DNA of 64,000 nt from Xenopus tropicalis (Eukaryota > Chordata > Amphibia > Anura > Pipidae), in contig NC_030678.2 of NCBI RefSeq assembly GCF_000004195.4, forward strand, positions 148,508,547 to 148,572,546, written 5' to 3'. The notes under the pieces were generated by a model. The model was not told the origin of the DNA, ran no database searches, and was given only the letters and a program-made list of their open reading frames with translations. Both the position numbers and the translations under genes were made by a program. Shown here piece by piece: positions 22,740 to 32,340 of this stretch (position 1 is its first letter; every line of letters begins with the position of its first letter).

Positions 22740-23060
22740 GAATAATAACCTGAGCGTTCACCCCGTCCCGAACCCCAACAACTTACGCGCGGTTCCCCCG
22801 GTCACACTGCAGGCCAGCACTTTATAGAGGCGCCGAGCCGGATCCCTGCCGCGGCTCCCCAGCTTCCGCACACTGCTCTCTCCCCAACCGTTTCCTCTCA
22901 GCGCGTCGCGCTCAAGTTTGAATTTCTAGCCCCGCCCCGCCGGCCTGTTACCTTGACAACGCGGCGAAGAACTGAGCGGCGGAAAGCACAGAGTGTGATT
23001 GGCTGGGATAAGGCCGGGAGGAAAGGGGAGGGTTGTTGCTTGGGCAAACAGTGTTGTTAG
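22740..23060. promoter_or_regulatory. racgap1: CpG-rich racgap1 promoter, probably bidirectional, with CHR-like site
   Basis: The only GC- and CpG-rich unique stretch in the window. It holds TTTGAA (22917-22922), the core of the cell-cycle homology region, preceded by GCGCT with a 4-base gap, the CDE-N4-CHR geometry. It also holds an inverted CCAAT box (ATTGG, 22998-23002) and an AACCGTT Myb-like site (22887-22893). Racgap1 is a known G2/M gene, and G2/M genes are typically repressed by DREAM through such elements, so the fit is expected. The CDE/CHR points rightward, toward the candidate gene at 23097. Confidence 0.65.
22788..22910 (-). other. racgap1: racgap1 non-coding exon 1 (5' UTR)
   Basis: On the minus strand the sequence ends ...GGAACCGCGC followed by the strong donor GTAAGT (complement of 22781-22786), so exon 1 ends at 22787. 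The start is not defined; the CpG-rich stretch up to about 22910 is the likely initiation zone. It would splice to the acceptor at 15361, four bases before the ATG. Confidence 0.75.
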
Positions 23061-23096
23061 AGAATAACTTGCAGCTTAGCTCATAGAGGAAGCGGA

Positions 23097-26000
23097 ATGC
23101 TGCTGGGTGTGCGTATTTTTGCAGAGGACTATTTTTTTAGGCACAATCCTGACTTGTAGTTTAATACAGCGAAACTGTGGCTGTTAGTGCATACTCTGCG
23201 ATATTCAGAATAAAGCGATAGTCGTGCATGTTAACCGTGACTTCTTCATGGTACTATATGGGTCCAGGGAGGTTGTCTCAGGCCCAGACGGCAATCTGGC
23301 AAAAGGGCTGCTGTAAGATGCCATAGTGAGTTAATATTTATTGGGCTGGGGGGGCTGTGCCAGCAGCTGTACTGCCAGGGCCTATTCTGAATCCTCGTCT
23401 GGGCCTGGTCACATTCTAATTCAGATCACTAAGGGGCACATTTACTAATCCACGAGCGTCCGAATGCGTTTTTTTCGTAATGATCGGTACTTTGCGACTT
23501 TTTCGTGAATTGTCGCGACTTTTTCGAGCTCAATACGAAAGTTGCGACAATTCGCAAAAGTCATAATGGCTATGAAAAAGTCGCGACAATTCACAAAAGT
23601 CATAATGGCAATGAAAAAGTCGCAACAATTCACAAAAGTTATAATGGCAATGAAAAAGTCACGACAATTCACGAAATTTGTAATGGCTATGAAAAAGTCG
23701 CGACAATTCACGCAAGTCGTAATGGTTACGAAAAAGTCGCAACAATTTACGGAAAAGTTGTAACGGCGACGAAAAAGTCGCAAAATGTTCGTTTTCCAAT
23801 CTGAATTTTTCTCATTCGGATTCGGATTCTTGGATTAGTAAATTAGCCCCAAAGGCTCAGTTAAGGTAAAGAAACAGGTGAAATGGGGGATAGTAGTAAA
23901 ATTGGGTTGTTATGCAGCATTGTGCCACTGTTGGCTGTTTGTATTGTAGGCTAATTTTATTATCTGCAACTGTTACTTTTAGGGCTGTGGCACAAGGGGA
24001 GATTAGTCGCCTGCAACAATTCTCCCTTGTGGGCGACAAATCTCCTCGAGATTTGCCACAGGCGAGAATGTAAATCGCCAGTGGGATGGTATATGCTGCA
24101 CCACGATCCCCAAAGTTGCCTTGAAAGGAAATTTTGCCACTGCGTATGCAACCCCACCGGCGATTAACATTCTCGCCGGTGGGATTTCATTTCGGGGAGA
24201 TTAGTCACCTGCCACAAGGCAGATTTGTCGCGGGCGACTAATCTCCCCGTTTGTCACGGTCCTTAGACAGAAAGGAAAGTAGAGTTTTAAGTCTGTCCAG
24301 TACCTAGGGTTGCCACCTTATCTTAAAAAAAAAATACTGGCCTTCCTATATTTTAATCATTTTTCCTTATTAATAATATTGGCTTCAAGCTGATGATGCT
24401 TGCCAGCAATGTTGCTGGGGATGAAAGTTAAAAACTTATAAAAAAATATAATAACTATATCGGTGTGGTCATTTGGCCCGTGTCAGTATGATAAGTTAGA
24501 GCAGCAGAGTCCAATGATGTCTTACAAAGAAGTCTTGGAGGGCCCTTAAATTCGCACACAAATGTACATGTGGCTTACATTTTTCTCTGAGCACCAATAC
24601 ATTGGCTCAGCCTGCCCTATAAAATGAGCACAAATATGTGCAAGTGCAGAGAAGAAGGCCCAGGGATGCAACAGGTTTCTCTGTCTTGCACCTCTGTATT
24701 AAAAAAATAACACCACTAGCACACACATTAACTAAGAAAAACATGCGCTGCAACTTGGGTATTATTAACCAATTTAGACGCCAAGGCGTATTTGTTTCAA
24801 GTTGTAGGACAAGTTTTCCTTTGACAATCCAAGTCCAAGCGTCTAAGAGAACAAGACTCACAAACTGAGCACTCAGACCCTTTAAAATAAACTATAAATG
24901 AATTGTATTTTATGCAACTGATAACTGACTGCACACATATGAAATGTAATTAATAAAAACAATTTAAAGGAGACATATCCTATAAAAATTATGAATGTAC
25001 CAGGGAATTATACTTCTCTAGATATAGAAGGATTGTGCTTAAAAAAGTTGTGTTTCTGACTGATTTATTGAGAAATTCCACAAAAACCCCACTAGCCCCG
25101 CCCATCTGTTCCACTTCCTGCTGGCTGAATTCTCTGGATGAGCTGGGGAGCCGGCAGCCGACCGTACCCTGCACTGTGGGATAGGAACCAATCAGCAGCT
25201 AGGCTGACCTGATAGGGAACTAAAGCCTGTCTTTGCTTGTGTGAGTGCAGGGATGTGATAGGCTCTCCCCCTCCTACTGTGCTTCTGGCAGGGACCGTTA
25301 GGACACGCCCACCCCTCATGTGAAACACAGACAGGGACCTGAAAAGATCTATAGGGAGCTCCAATAAAGGTGCCATTGTTACAGATAGGGTTAATGTTTA
25401 GCCCAAAGGGAAACCAGCACCGGATATTATTCATAATTGCCTACAAAATTACCTTTTTTTCCCATTTATCCAATATGTCTCCTTTAACCAGAATTTTAAA
25501 GGAGACTTTTTGGATTAATGGGAAAAACCCTAATTTTGTAGGCAATTATGAATAATATATGGCGCTGGTTTCACTTTGCCCTCCCTATAGATCCTATCAC
25601 TTGCACTCACACAAGCCAAGACAGGCTTCGGTTGCCTATCAGGTCAGCCCAGCTGCTCATTGGTTCCTATCCTACAGTGCGGAATTTTTCCAATTCGGAT
25701 TCTAATTCGTGTCTTAGTAAATCAGCCCCTTAATGTTAAATATTTATCCAAATTCTGCAAAAATGTGCCAAGATTGCACCAAATTGTAAACTGTAACAGG
25801 TGATAGAGCCCTGTTTGTTAAAGCTTTTATGTTCTTTTCTACACAGTACAGACATGGGACCTGTTTTCCAGAATGCTTGGGACCTGAGGTTTTCCAGAAA
25901 ATAATTATTTCTGTAATTTGTATCGTCATACTCTGAGTCTACTAAAAATCATTTAAACAGAAAAAGAAAATAATTTTTTACAATTTGAATTATTTGATAA

Positions 26001-28612
26001 AAATAGAGTGCATGTAAGATGGCCTTCCCTTCATTTGGAGCTTTCTGGATAACGGGTTTCCAGATAACAGATCTCATACCTGTACAAATGGTAGGTTGCT
26101 ATATAATATTTAAATAACTATTCAGTAACAGCTGTAATTTTCATGGAAAGCTTTTTAAAAACAGCACTGGACCAGTTACTAATACATGTTTTATGGCAAA
26201 CAATGGAAAAGTGTAGTACTTGAAAAAGGAATGTGTTTTATCTCAAAAAGTTGTTGTAAAGTTGTGTCTTTTTGATAGTTGCCTGTTGTGTATACTCCCC
26301 TCCCTGCAGAGGTTCATTTTAAATTTGTATGCTGATATTAACATTTCTGGAAAAATCAACAATGAGTCACCTATATGGAAAACACCCCCTTTCAGCAAGA
26401 GAACAATCCGTGTAATGGTAAAGTCAGACTACACATTGCTTATTTGCAAAAGGCTTTCTTGTAACACTGAAAATGTGGAGTGTGTGCATTTTCCCAGAAA
26501 TGACCATTCTATATACCGAGTTCTGCATGAAGTAGTAAGTGAATTTCTGCGAGACTAAGTTGGAGTGGCTTGTCTGTTCACCTTCCTTACATTCCAGAAA
26601 ATGTTTTTTACAGATATGTGTGGCTTATGTTAACCATATATCTAACTTTGTTGCTACAGTATATATTGAGGATTAGTTTGGAGCCAAATAAATAAAATGT
26701 TATTTCAGTTTCAGAGCCCTAGTCCCATGGAAATCTGTGGAGAAGGCTTGGGGCTTATTTTTTATTTTCTTTTATAAAAAAGTTATTTAAGTATACAAAT
26801 CAGTTACAAAAGCACAGTATTTTTCTTTAGTTTAACTGCTACAGCTAAATAGTGTACCTCTGTGTTGATATTCACATATAGCATTCATGTGTATTAAAAA
26901 CTCATGTAATTATGAAATTCTACCTTTCCATATTAGGGACTCATAGTCCATATATCTTTTCTAAGGGGCACATTTACTAATCCACGAACGTCCGAAAAGT
27001 GTCCGAATGCGTTTTTTTCGTAATGATCGGTATTGTGCGATTTTTTTTGTAAATCGTCGCAACTTTTTCGTAGCCGTTGCGACTGTTTCGCAAAATGTCG
27101 CAACTTTTTCGTAACGTTACGACTTGCGCGAATTGTCGCGACTTTTTCGTAACCTTCACGTCGAGTATGAAAGTTTCGGATTCATTCAAGCTTCAATATC
27201 GTGACTTTTCTTGGGCCAGGTTGGAGCTGCAGAGTGCCATTGAGTCCTATGGGAGGCTTCCAAAATCATGCAAAGTCTGAAAGTTTTGCCCGCCGTTTCC
27301 GAGCGCTCAATACGAAAAAGTCGCGACAATGTACGAGCAAATCGTAACGGCTACGAAAAATTTGCGACTTTTCGCGCAAGTCGTAACGGTTACGAAAAAG
27401 TCCTGACAATTTACGATAAAGTTGTAACGGCAACGAAAAAATCCCAAAAAATACGAAAAAGTCACAAAATGTTCGTTTCCAATCCAAATTTTTCCCATTC
27501 GGATTCGAATTCATGGATTAGTAAATCAGCCCCTAAGTGTAAATTTTTCCACCAAATATGGGGTGCATAAGCGTGTGCTCAGTTTAAAATATATGCATGA
27601 AAATGTAAGCATGATTATGAGCTAGGTTTGCACTCATGCTGGTACCGTGTAATTGGAGGAAGTAGTCACATTGTGCCTACATTCTTTTTGCGAGTATACA
27701 TAGTATATATATATACAGGAACATAGTAAGTTAGGTTAAAAAATGACTCACATCCATTAAGTTCAACCTTTTATTGAACAAACATTACATCATGGTTATG
27801 CAATGATTCAATGGTCAGGTATTCCCTGACTTAGGGTGGTCATATACTGTAACTTTGCCAAGCGAGCAGATCCTCTCCCGATATGCCCACCTATGGGCGA
27901 TATTGGGCTAACTCGATCATTTGACTCTAGGGCCAAACAATCTAATTAAATGGCGGGCATAAGCACCGCCGGTCTGGGGACCACATTAATAAGCCAATGC
28001 AGTCCCCGATCCAGAGATCGGCCAGATCTGTCGAGGAGGCCTGCCAGTGCTGAAATTGATATCAGCAGCTGAAATCAGCCCCTGTATGGCCATCGTTAGA
28101 TAAAATGACACTTTTCATATTAAAAGGCTATGTTTTACCCCAGGATTTGTTGCATCTTTGATTTAAATTGGCTGTAGCACCCGAACATCTTCTTTTTCCG
28201 TATAATTGCTTCCACAGTGTATTGCTATCAGCTTTCTTCGGTCTCTCCATTTGTTGAATCCTGCATGAAGGCTGCCTTCACCCCTGCCCGTGTATCATTT
28301 CGGTTCTGTGCCCTTTATTTCAAACCACAGTTTGATTTATGTTGTGAAATCTATGTTATGGAGAGTGAAACATCCCTTCATCAGGATGTACCCTCTGTAT
28401 TATTTTATGAATATACATATGGTCATTTTTGCCATGTTCTATCATGGAAAATGTTAAAAAATCTCATGTACTCTGACAGACAAATTCAATTTGTTCCAAT
28501 AGGAAAGCTCCTTTTGGCAGATTCTTATACTCGTAGATGGAGATCTTTCAAGAAAGCATCTTCAAATAAAACAGTAGTGTGGAATATATTTGGGCATTGT
28601 AATCACTGCTAA
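23097..28612 (+). CDS. Candidate uncharacterised gene, divergent from racgap1
   Basis: Provisional model. Exon A 23097-23155: ATG, then LLGVRIFAEDYFFRHNPD plus two bases, donor GTAGTT (weak). Exon B from 26312 (acceptor after a CCCCTCCCTGCAGAG tract) to 26534 (donor GTAAGT), encoding FILNLYADINISGK ... YRVLHEV. Last exon from 28218 or 28232 to 28612, with an open frame of about 130 codons ending FGHCNHC and a stop. A phases to B only if the second of two tandem acceptor AGs is used; B phases to the last exon via GTAAGT and the 28232 acceptor, or via a GTGAAT donor at 26539 and the 28218 acceptor. The product is about 225 residues, mixed polar/hydrophobic, without an obvious signal peptide, zinc finger or low complexity. 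No family recognised. No interspersed repeat overlaps the coding parts of exons B and C. Exon A is the least certain. Confidence 0.5.
23433..23850. mobile_element. GGGGCACATTTACTAATCC MITE with 39-bp tandem repeat
   Basis: Inverted termini GGGGCACATTTACTAATCCA and ...TGGATTAGTAAATTAGCCCC, flanked by TAA on the left and AAA on the right. The middle is about five units of 39 bp built from AAAAGTCATAATGGC and TATGAAAAAGTCGCGACAAT. Because 39 is a multiple of three, several frames on both strands stay open and give repetitive peptides; they are not genes. A longer copy is at 26965-27533. Confidence 0.9.
23982..24262. mobile_element. Harbinger-like MITE (GGGCTGTGGCAC terminus)
   Basis: Begins GGGCTGTGGCACAAGGGG and carries the GGGAGATTAGTCGCC / GGCGACTAATCTCCCC phrases of the foldback family at 35091. 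It is flanked by TTA on both sides (23979-23981, 24263-24265). The right terminus is degenerate. Confidence 0.75.
24968..25483. mobile_element. T2-type MITE, 516 bp
   Basis: TTAA flanks on both sides (24964-24967, 25484-25487) with inverted termini AGGAGACATAT. A related fragment follows at 25498-25735, which ends in a TTAGTAAATCAGCCCC terminus of the 23433-type family. The peptide frames inside are not supported as genes. Confidence 0.85.
25847..26084. mobile_element. TACAGGTATRGGACC palindromic MITE
   Basis: Starts TACAGACATGGGACCTG and ends ...CTCATACCTGTA, with GGATAACGGGTTTCCAG inside. It lies in the intron just upstream of candidate exon B (26312). Confidence 0.85.
26965..27533. mobile_element. 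GGGGCACATTTACTAATCC MITE, 569 bp
   Basis: Complete copy with TAA on both flanks (26962-26964, 27534-27536) and termini GGGGCACATTTACTAATCCA / ATGGATTAGTAAATCAGCCCC in complementary orientation. The inside is TTTTTCG/CGAAAAA-rich; all frames across it are repeat-derived. Confidence 0.9.
27718..27790 (-). repeat. CR1-like LINE 3'-end fragment
   Basis: GAACATAGTAAGTTAGG...CATCCATTAAGTTCAACC is the complement of a common frog LINE tail. Only the tail is present. Confidence 0.5.
27835..28098. mobile_element. TTAA-type MITE, GCCAAGCGAGCAGATC family
   Basis: Shares GCCAAGCGAGCAGATC, GGGCGATATTGGG, GGGGACCACATTAA and GTATGGCCATC with the better copy at 54078-54445. Ends degenerate. Confidence 0.65.
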
Positions 28613-28787
28613 TGACAGTAATATAAACATAATTGTTGCCAAAACTACTTGCTTAGACAAAACCCATTGCATTATTATGGTTTGCCCTGTTTGTATTTTA
28701 AGCAAGATTTAAGAGTCCTTCTTCAATTTTCTGTTAATTTACTTCACAAAAGAATATGTTCCTTGATGAGGTCACGAAAAGAAAACA

Positions 28788-28793
28788 AATAAA
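28788..28793 (+). terminator. Poly(A) signal of the candidate divergent gene
   Basis: AATAAA 176 bases after the TAA stop at 28610-28612, followed by a T-rich stretch (GGACTTTTTGTTCC) as expected downstream of cleavage. Confidence 0.55.
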
Positions 28794-28814
28794 GGACTTT
28801 TTGTTCCTTTGTCT

Positions 28815-29227
28815 CAGAACTTTCAGAAAAGGTAAACATAACATCTGACAAGAAAGTCAACAGATCCATGCAAGAAGTCAATATAATTATCCTGGGTAAA
28901 GTTTAAATAGATAGTATTCTAAAGGGGACAGTTATAATTGTGAAACAATTATAAATGCTTAAAGGAATACAAATGTAAAATGTTTTACATTTTATAAATT
29001 GCAATTAAAGTTTGCAATAATTTGGATAAGGAAGAGCTAACTGCAGCTTACTGACATTTCTTTAAAACTCTTTGTCTTGGGCTTTTGCCACAAGGGTCAT
29101 TCATGTAGGTTTTCCTACCCATATTTACACAGATCACTTTGATGCTAAATTCCATAGTAGAAAATATGCACTATTTTATGTCTTGAAAGCATGCACTAAT
29201 ACACAAATATAGTTAATATTTGCTCAA
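28815..29227. other. No feature recognised
   Basis: AT-rich spacer after the candidate gene's poly(A) site. The only structure is a small inverted repeat ATGTAAAATG/TTTTACATTT near 28975. Confidence 0.4.
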
Positions 29228-29657
29228 AGGAGAAGGAAAGTAATTTTGGCATTTAAATGCCGATAGATTTGCAGCATTAGTGCCACCCAGAACAATATAT
29301 TTATGCTGCAGAAAGCATTGCCATACCTGAGTAAAGAGCCCTAGAAGCTTTCCCAATTTGCTTTAGACAGGAGCTGCCATTTTAAATAGCTTCCTGCTCT
29401 AGTTCTAGCTGTTAGAGCTGAGATCACACATTCCTAAGCGTGGGGGAGCAGGAGAGAGGAGAGAGCTGCACAGACTCTGGCCACGGGAATTAAGGATGTT
29501 TCTGAGAGAGGAAGTCAGACACCTGAATAACAGGTTTACAAAAATGGAGACAAGACAGCCTGTGTTTATTTTGATAGAGGACTTTCTCTGAGTGCTTATG
29601 GCTGTATTTACATAGACCTTTCTGATAAAGCTTACTTAGTTTTTACCTTTCCTTCTT
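29228..29657. mobile_element. T2-type MITE AGGAGAAGGAAAG, copy 1 of 3
   Basis: Inverted termini AGGAGAAGGAAAG / CTTTCCTTC..., with the shared internal phrases GCCACCCAGAACAATAT, GCAGAAAGCATTGCC and TTACATAGACCTTTCTG. The other copies are 40157-40636 (same strand) and 61037-61467 (inverted). Confidence 0.85.
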
Positions 29658-29659
29658 TA

Positions 29660-30955
29660 ATCATACTAGGTCAGTGCTGCCTGGACACTAATGTAATGGA
29701 CTTTCCAGGCACAGATGTAGGGAAAGAGAATAATTTCCCTAGTTCAGCAACAGCTGAAGGGCTGCAGGCTGTCCAGGTAGGGAGCCAAACCATCTCATTT
29801 TCCTGGGGTCTCCTCCTCACCAACTCTGCTACTGGGACTTCTCAACAGTGTTGGTTTCGCATATTAAAGCCTATTCATGCACTGTGCACAGTTCACAGTT
29901 TCAAGAAATTGTTTACATTGTATCTTGTTGGGTGCACAAACCACAGATGCTTAAACAGTGACATTTTCCATCTACTGTAGCAGTCACTTAATATGAGCAT
30001 GAGCCCAAATTTTCTGGTAAACACCTGTGTCTTATACATCCACTGTTTCTTCTAATTATTTGTAGGTTTTGCGCTCAGTAAATATATTATTGTTATATAC
30101 TTAGGCATTACATTGGTAAATTATATTTGACATGAACATGTTTTCTGAGTATTTCCTCACTTTGTTCTGTGTGTTGGTATCATAATCGGGTTAAAGGGAA
30201 CCCTGTGTAAATATGAAATACAGATTAGTAAACCGTGGCAGCCAATTAGGAATTAACATTAACTGGCAATGCAGTAAAGATTCAAAGAAACAGTAGTTAA
30301 AAGTGTCAAATCTCTGTGTCTTTAACTTTATTCTCCATACTTCTGCAGTTCCACTTTTTGTGGTTTAATGTTCCCAAAGATACCTGTAAGGAATTATGGG
30401 ACTGCATATAAAGACACAGAGCAGGAATTGTGCATGGATGTATAACCAGTCTATTAACAGAAAATCCATATTTTCCTGGGAAGAACCCTCAGGATCATTA
30501 CAGAATTACTGTTCTTCCTTCCATATCATGATGTTGATTTTCAGTTAGTTACTGTCTGTGGAGTCATAATAAAAGATGAAACACCCTTGCATAACTTATT
30601 AACTAATTCATGTGTGAGGTTCTTCCCTCAATATGTCATTACATGTCATTACATGTTCGAAAGTATGTGGGCCTTTTCCTCAATTTTCAGATTATAAAGC
30701 TCTTATAGTAGCTCAAGTGTTTCAAATAAATATTTGTATAATGTTTACATCAAAAAACAATTTAACACCATGAAACTTCATAAAACACCTAACTTGAAAA
30801 ATGTAAGAACCAAAATTTAACAGTAAATTCAGACCATATATAATATATATTACACATCAGATACAGCAGTTAATTTCTTAAAACACTGTTTTTTTGGCCA
30901 AACACACCACAATTCATAAATCCAAAATGCTTCCTTTTGTAGATGCTGTGTATTC
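29660..30955. other. No gene recognised
   Basis: An open frame of 94 codons at 29696-29980 has no splice or family support. A good acceptor-like tract at 30345 (CTTCTGCAG) is followed by stops in all useful frames. Confidence 0.4.
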
Positions 30956-32340
30956 ACATCCCCACCTCTAGGGGTCAGTGGGATGTAATCAACTGGGTAA
31001 TTTGAAACAGGACACTGTGTGCTTTGCAAGCATTAATAGAATCTGCCATCACAACATCACCTAGCAGGGCATTCCCCAACCTCACTGCCCTCACCATGAA
31101 TAACTACCCATGCTGCTTCAAATGAAAGTTCTGTTCCTCAAGTTCCTGATTGGGGTGGCCTGTGGCATTGATCTTTTCTATGGGAGAAATTATCTACCAC
31201 TACCTATCTATGGGGGAGATTTATTAAGACCTGAACGGGTCCGAACGCGCCGAGCGGATTTGCGCCCGATTTTTTCGATCGGGCACACGAAAAAGTCGTG
31301 CAAAAAGTTGTGTGCCCGCGCGAAAAATTCGGAAAGACTGCCGCTGTTTGCAATGGTTTGGTACGAAAATTACGTGACTTTTGGATCGCCAATACGATTT
31401 TTTCGTGACTAATACGATTTTTTCGTAAGCATTTTCGGGATATTTGCGATCTTCAGAAATTTTCGTTTCCAATCCGAATTTTTCCCATTCGGGATTCGAA
31501 CTCGGGTTTTGATAAATCTGCCCCCTCTGTCCCCTGAATTGCCTTTTCTTCACAGCAAAAAAACCCAACCATGACAGTCTTTTAATTCCTCACACTGCTA
31601 CCAGTTTATTTGCACGTCTCTGCATTCTCTTCATCTCATTAATTTCCATATTAAGGACTGGAGCCCAAAACTGCACTGCATACTCAAGGTAAGGTCTTAC
31701 CAGGGACCTATAATGAGGCAAATTATGTTTTCATCCCACAACTTAATGCACTTTCTTATGCAAGACAGAATTTTTTTTGCTTTAGTGGCACTGGCACGTC
31801 GTCACTTCTTGTTACCGACAAAAATCGACCGATCGTTATCAATTAAACAAACCCCCAACATTACATTTAGTGGGTAACTCACTTTTATATTATTTCTACC
31901 AAAAGTACATAACTTTGCGCTTATCAACACCGAACCTTACTTTCCAGTTTGCCATCCAGTTATCCATTTAGACAAATTGCTCTGCAAAGTGGCAGTATCC
32001 TGCATGGAACTTTTTGCACAATTTAGTATAATCAACAAAAACAGAAAAAGTACTTTCTATGCCCACCTCCAGTTCATTAATAAACAATTAAAAAAGCAAA
32101 GGACCAAGGACTGACCCCTGCAGTACTCCACTTACAACACTGGTCCAATTAGAAAATGTTCCATTTACCACCACTCTTTATAATCTAAGCTTTAGTCAAT
32201 TTTCTATCCAAGTACAAATATGTTCCAGTTCAATATTCCTTAATTTAACCATTAAACTTGTATGTGGTAATGAATGAAATACTTTCACATTCACTGCCAT
32301 CCCAGAGTCTAGGCACCTAAATACCTCCCTCATAAAAGGC
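30955..32340 (-). mobile_element. CR1-like LINE reverse transcriptase remnant, split by a MITE
   Basis: The minus strand carries a decayed LINE ORF2 3' half. SGVLQGSVLGPLLF (about 32095-32136) is the RT motif; FVDYTKL (about 32017-32037) stands where FADDTKL is expected; KVMYFW follows; LEYAVQFWAP and MKRMQRRANKLV (about 31610-31690) are the C-terminal motifs. After the MITE at 31212-31525 it resumes with GNALLGDVVMADSINA (about 31020-31075). Stops and frameshifts are many and the catalytic aspartates are lost, so it is dead. Confidence 0.85.
31212..31525. mobile_element. MITE with GGGGGMAGATTTATYAA termini, inside the LINE
   Basis: Inverted termini GGGGGAGATTTATTAAGACC and ...TTTTGATAAATCTGCCCCC. 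Internal CGAAAAATTCG-type AT/CG motifs. The frames of 100-114 codons spanning it derive from the repeat. Confidence 0.8.

Noticed and set aside
23445..23804. Repetitive frames of 73-112 codons on both strands
   Set aside because: Produced by the 39-bp repeat of a MITE, whose period is divisible by three.
28768..28790. TTGATGAGGTCACGAAAAG as a third hammerhead-like core
   Set aside because: The first core block is one base off, stem II is only GTCAC without a partner, and the place is better explained as the 3' UTR of the candidate gene.
31110..31568. Frames of 100-114 codons on both strands
   Set aside because: Cross the MITE nested in the LINE; the borders coincide with the element.
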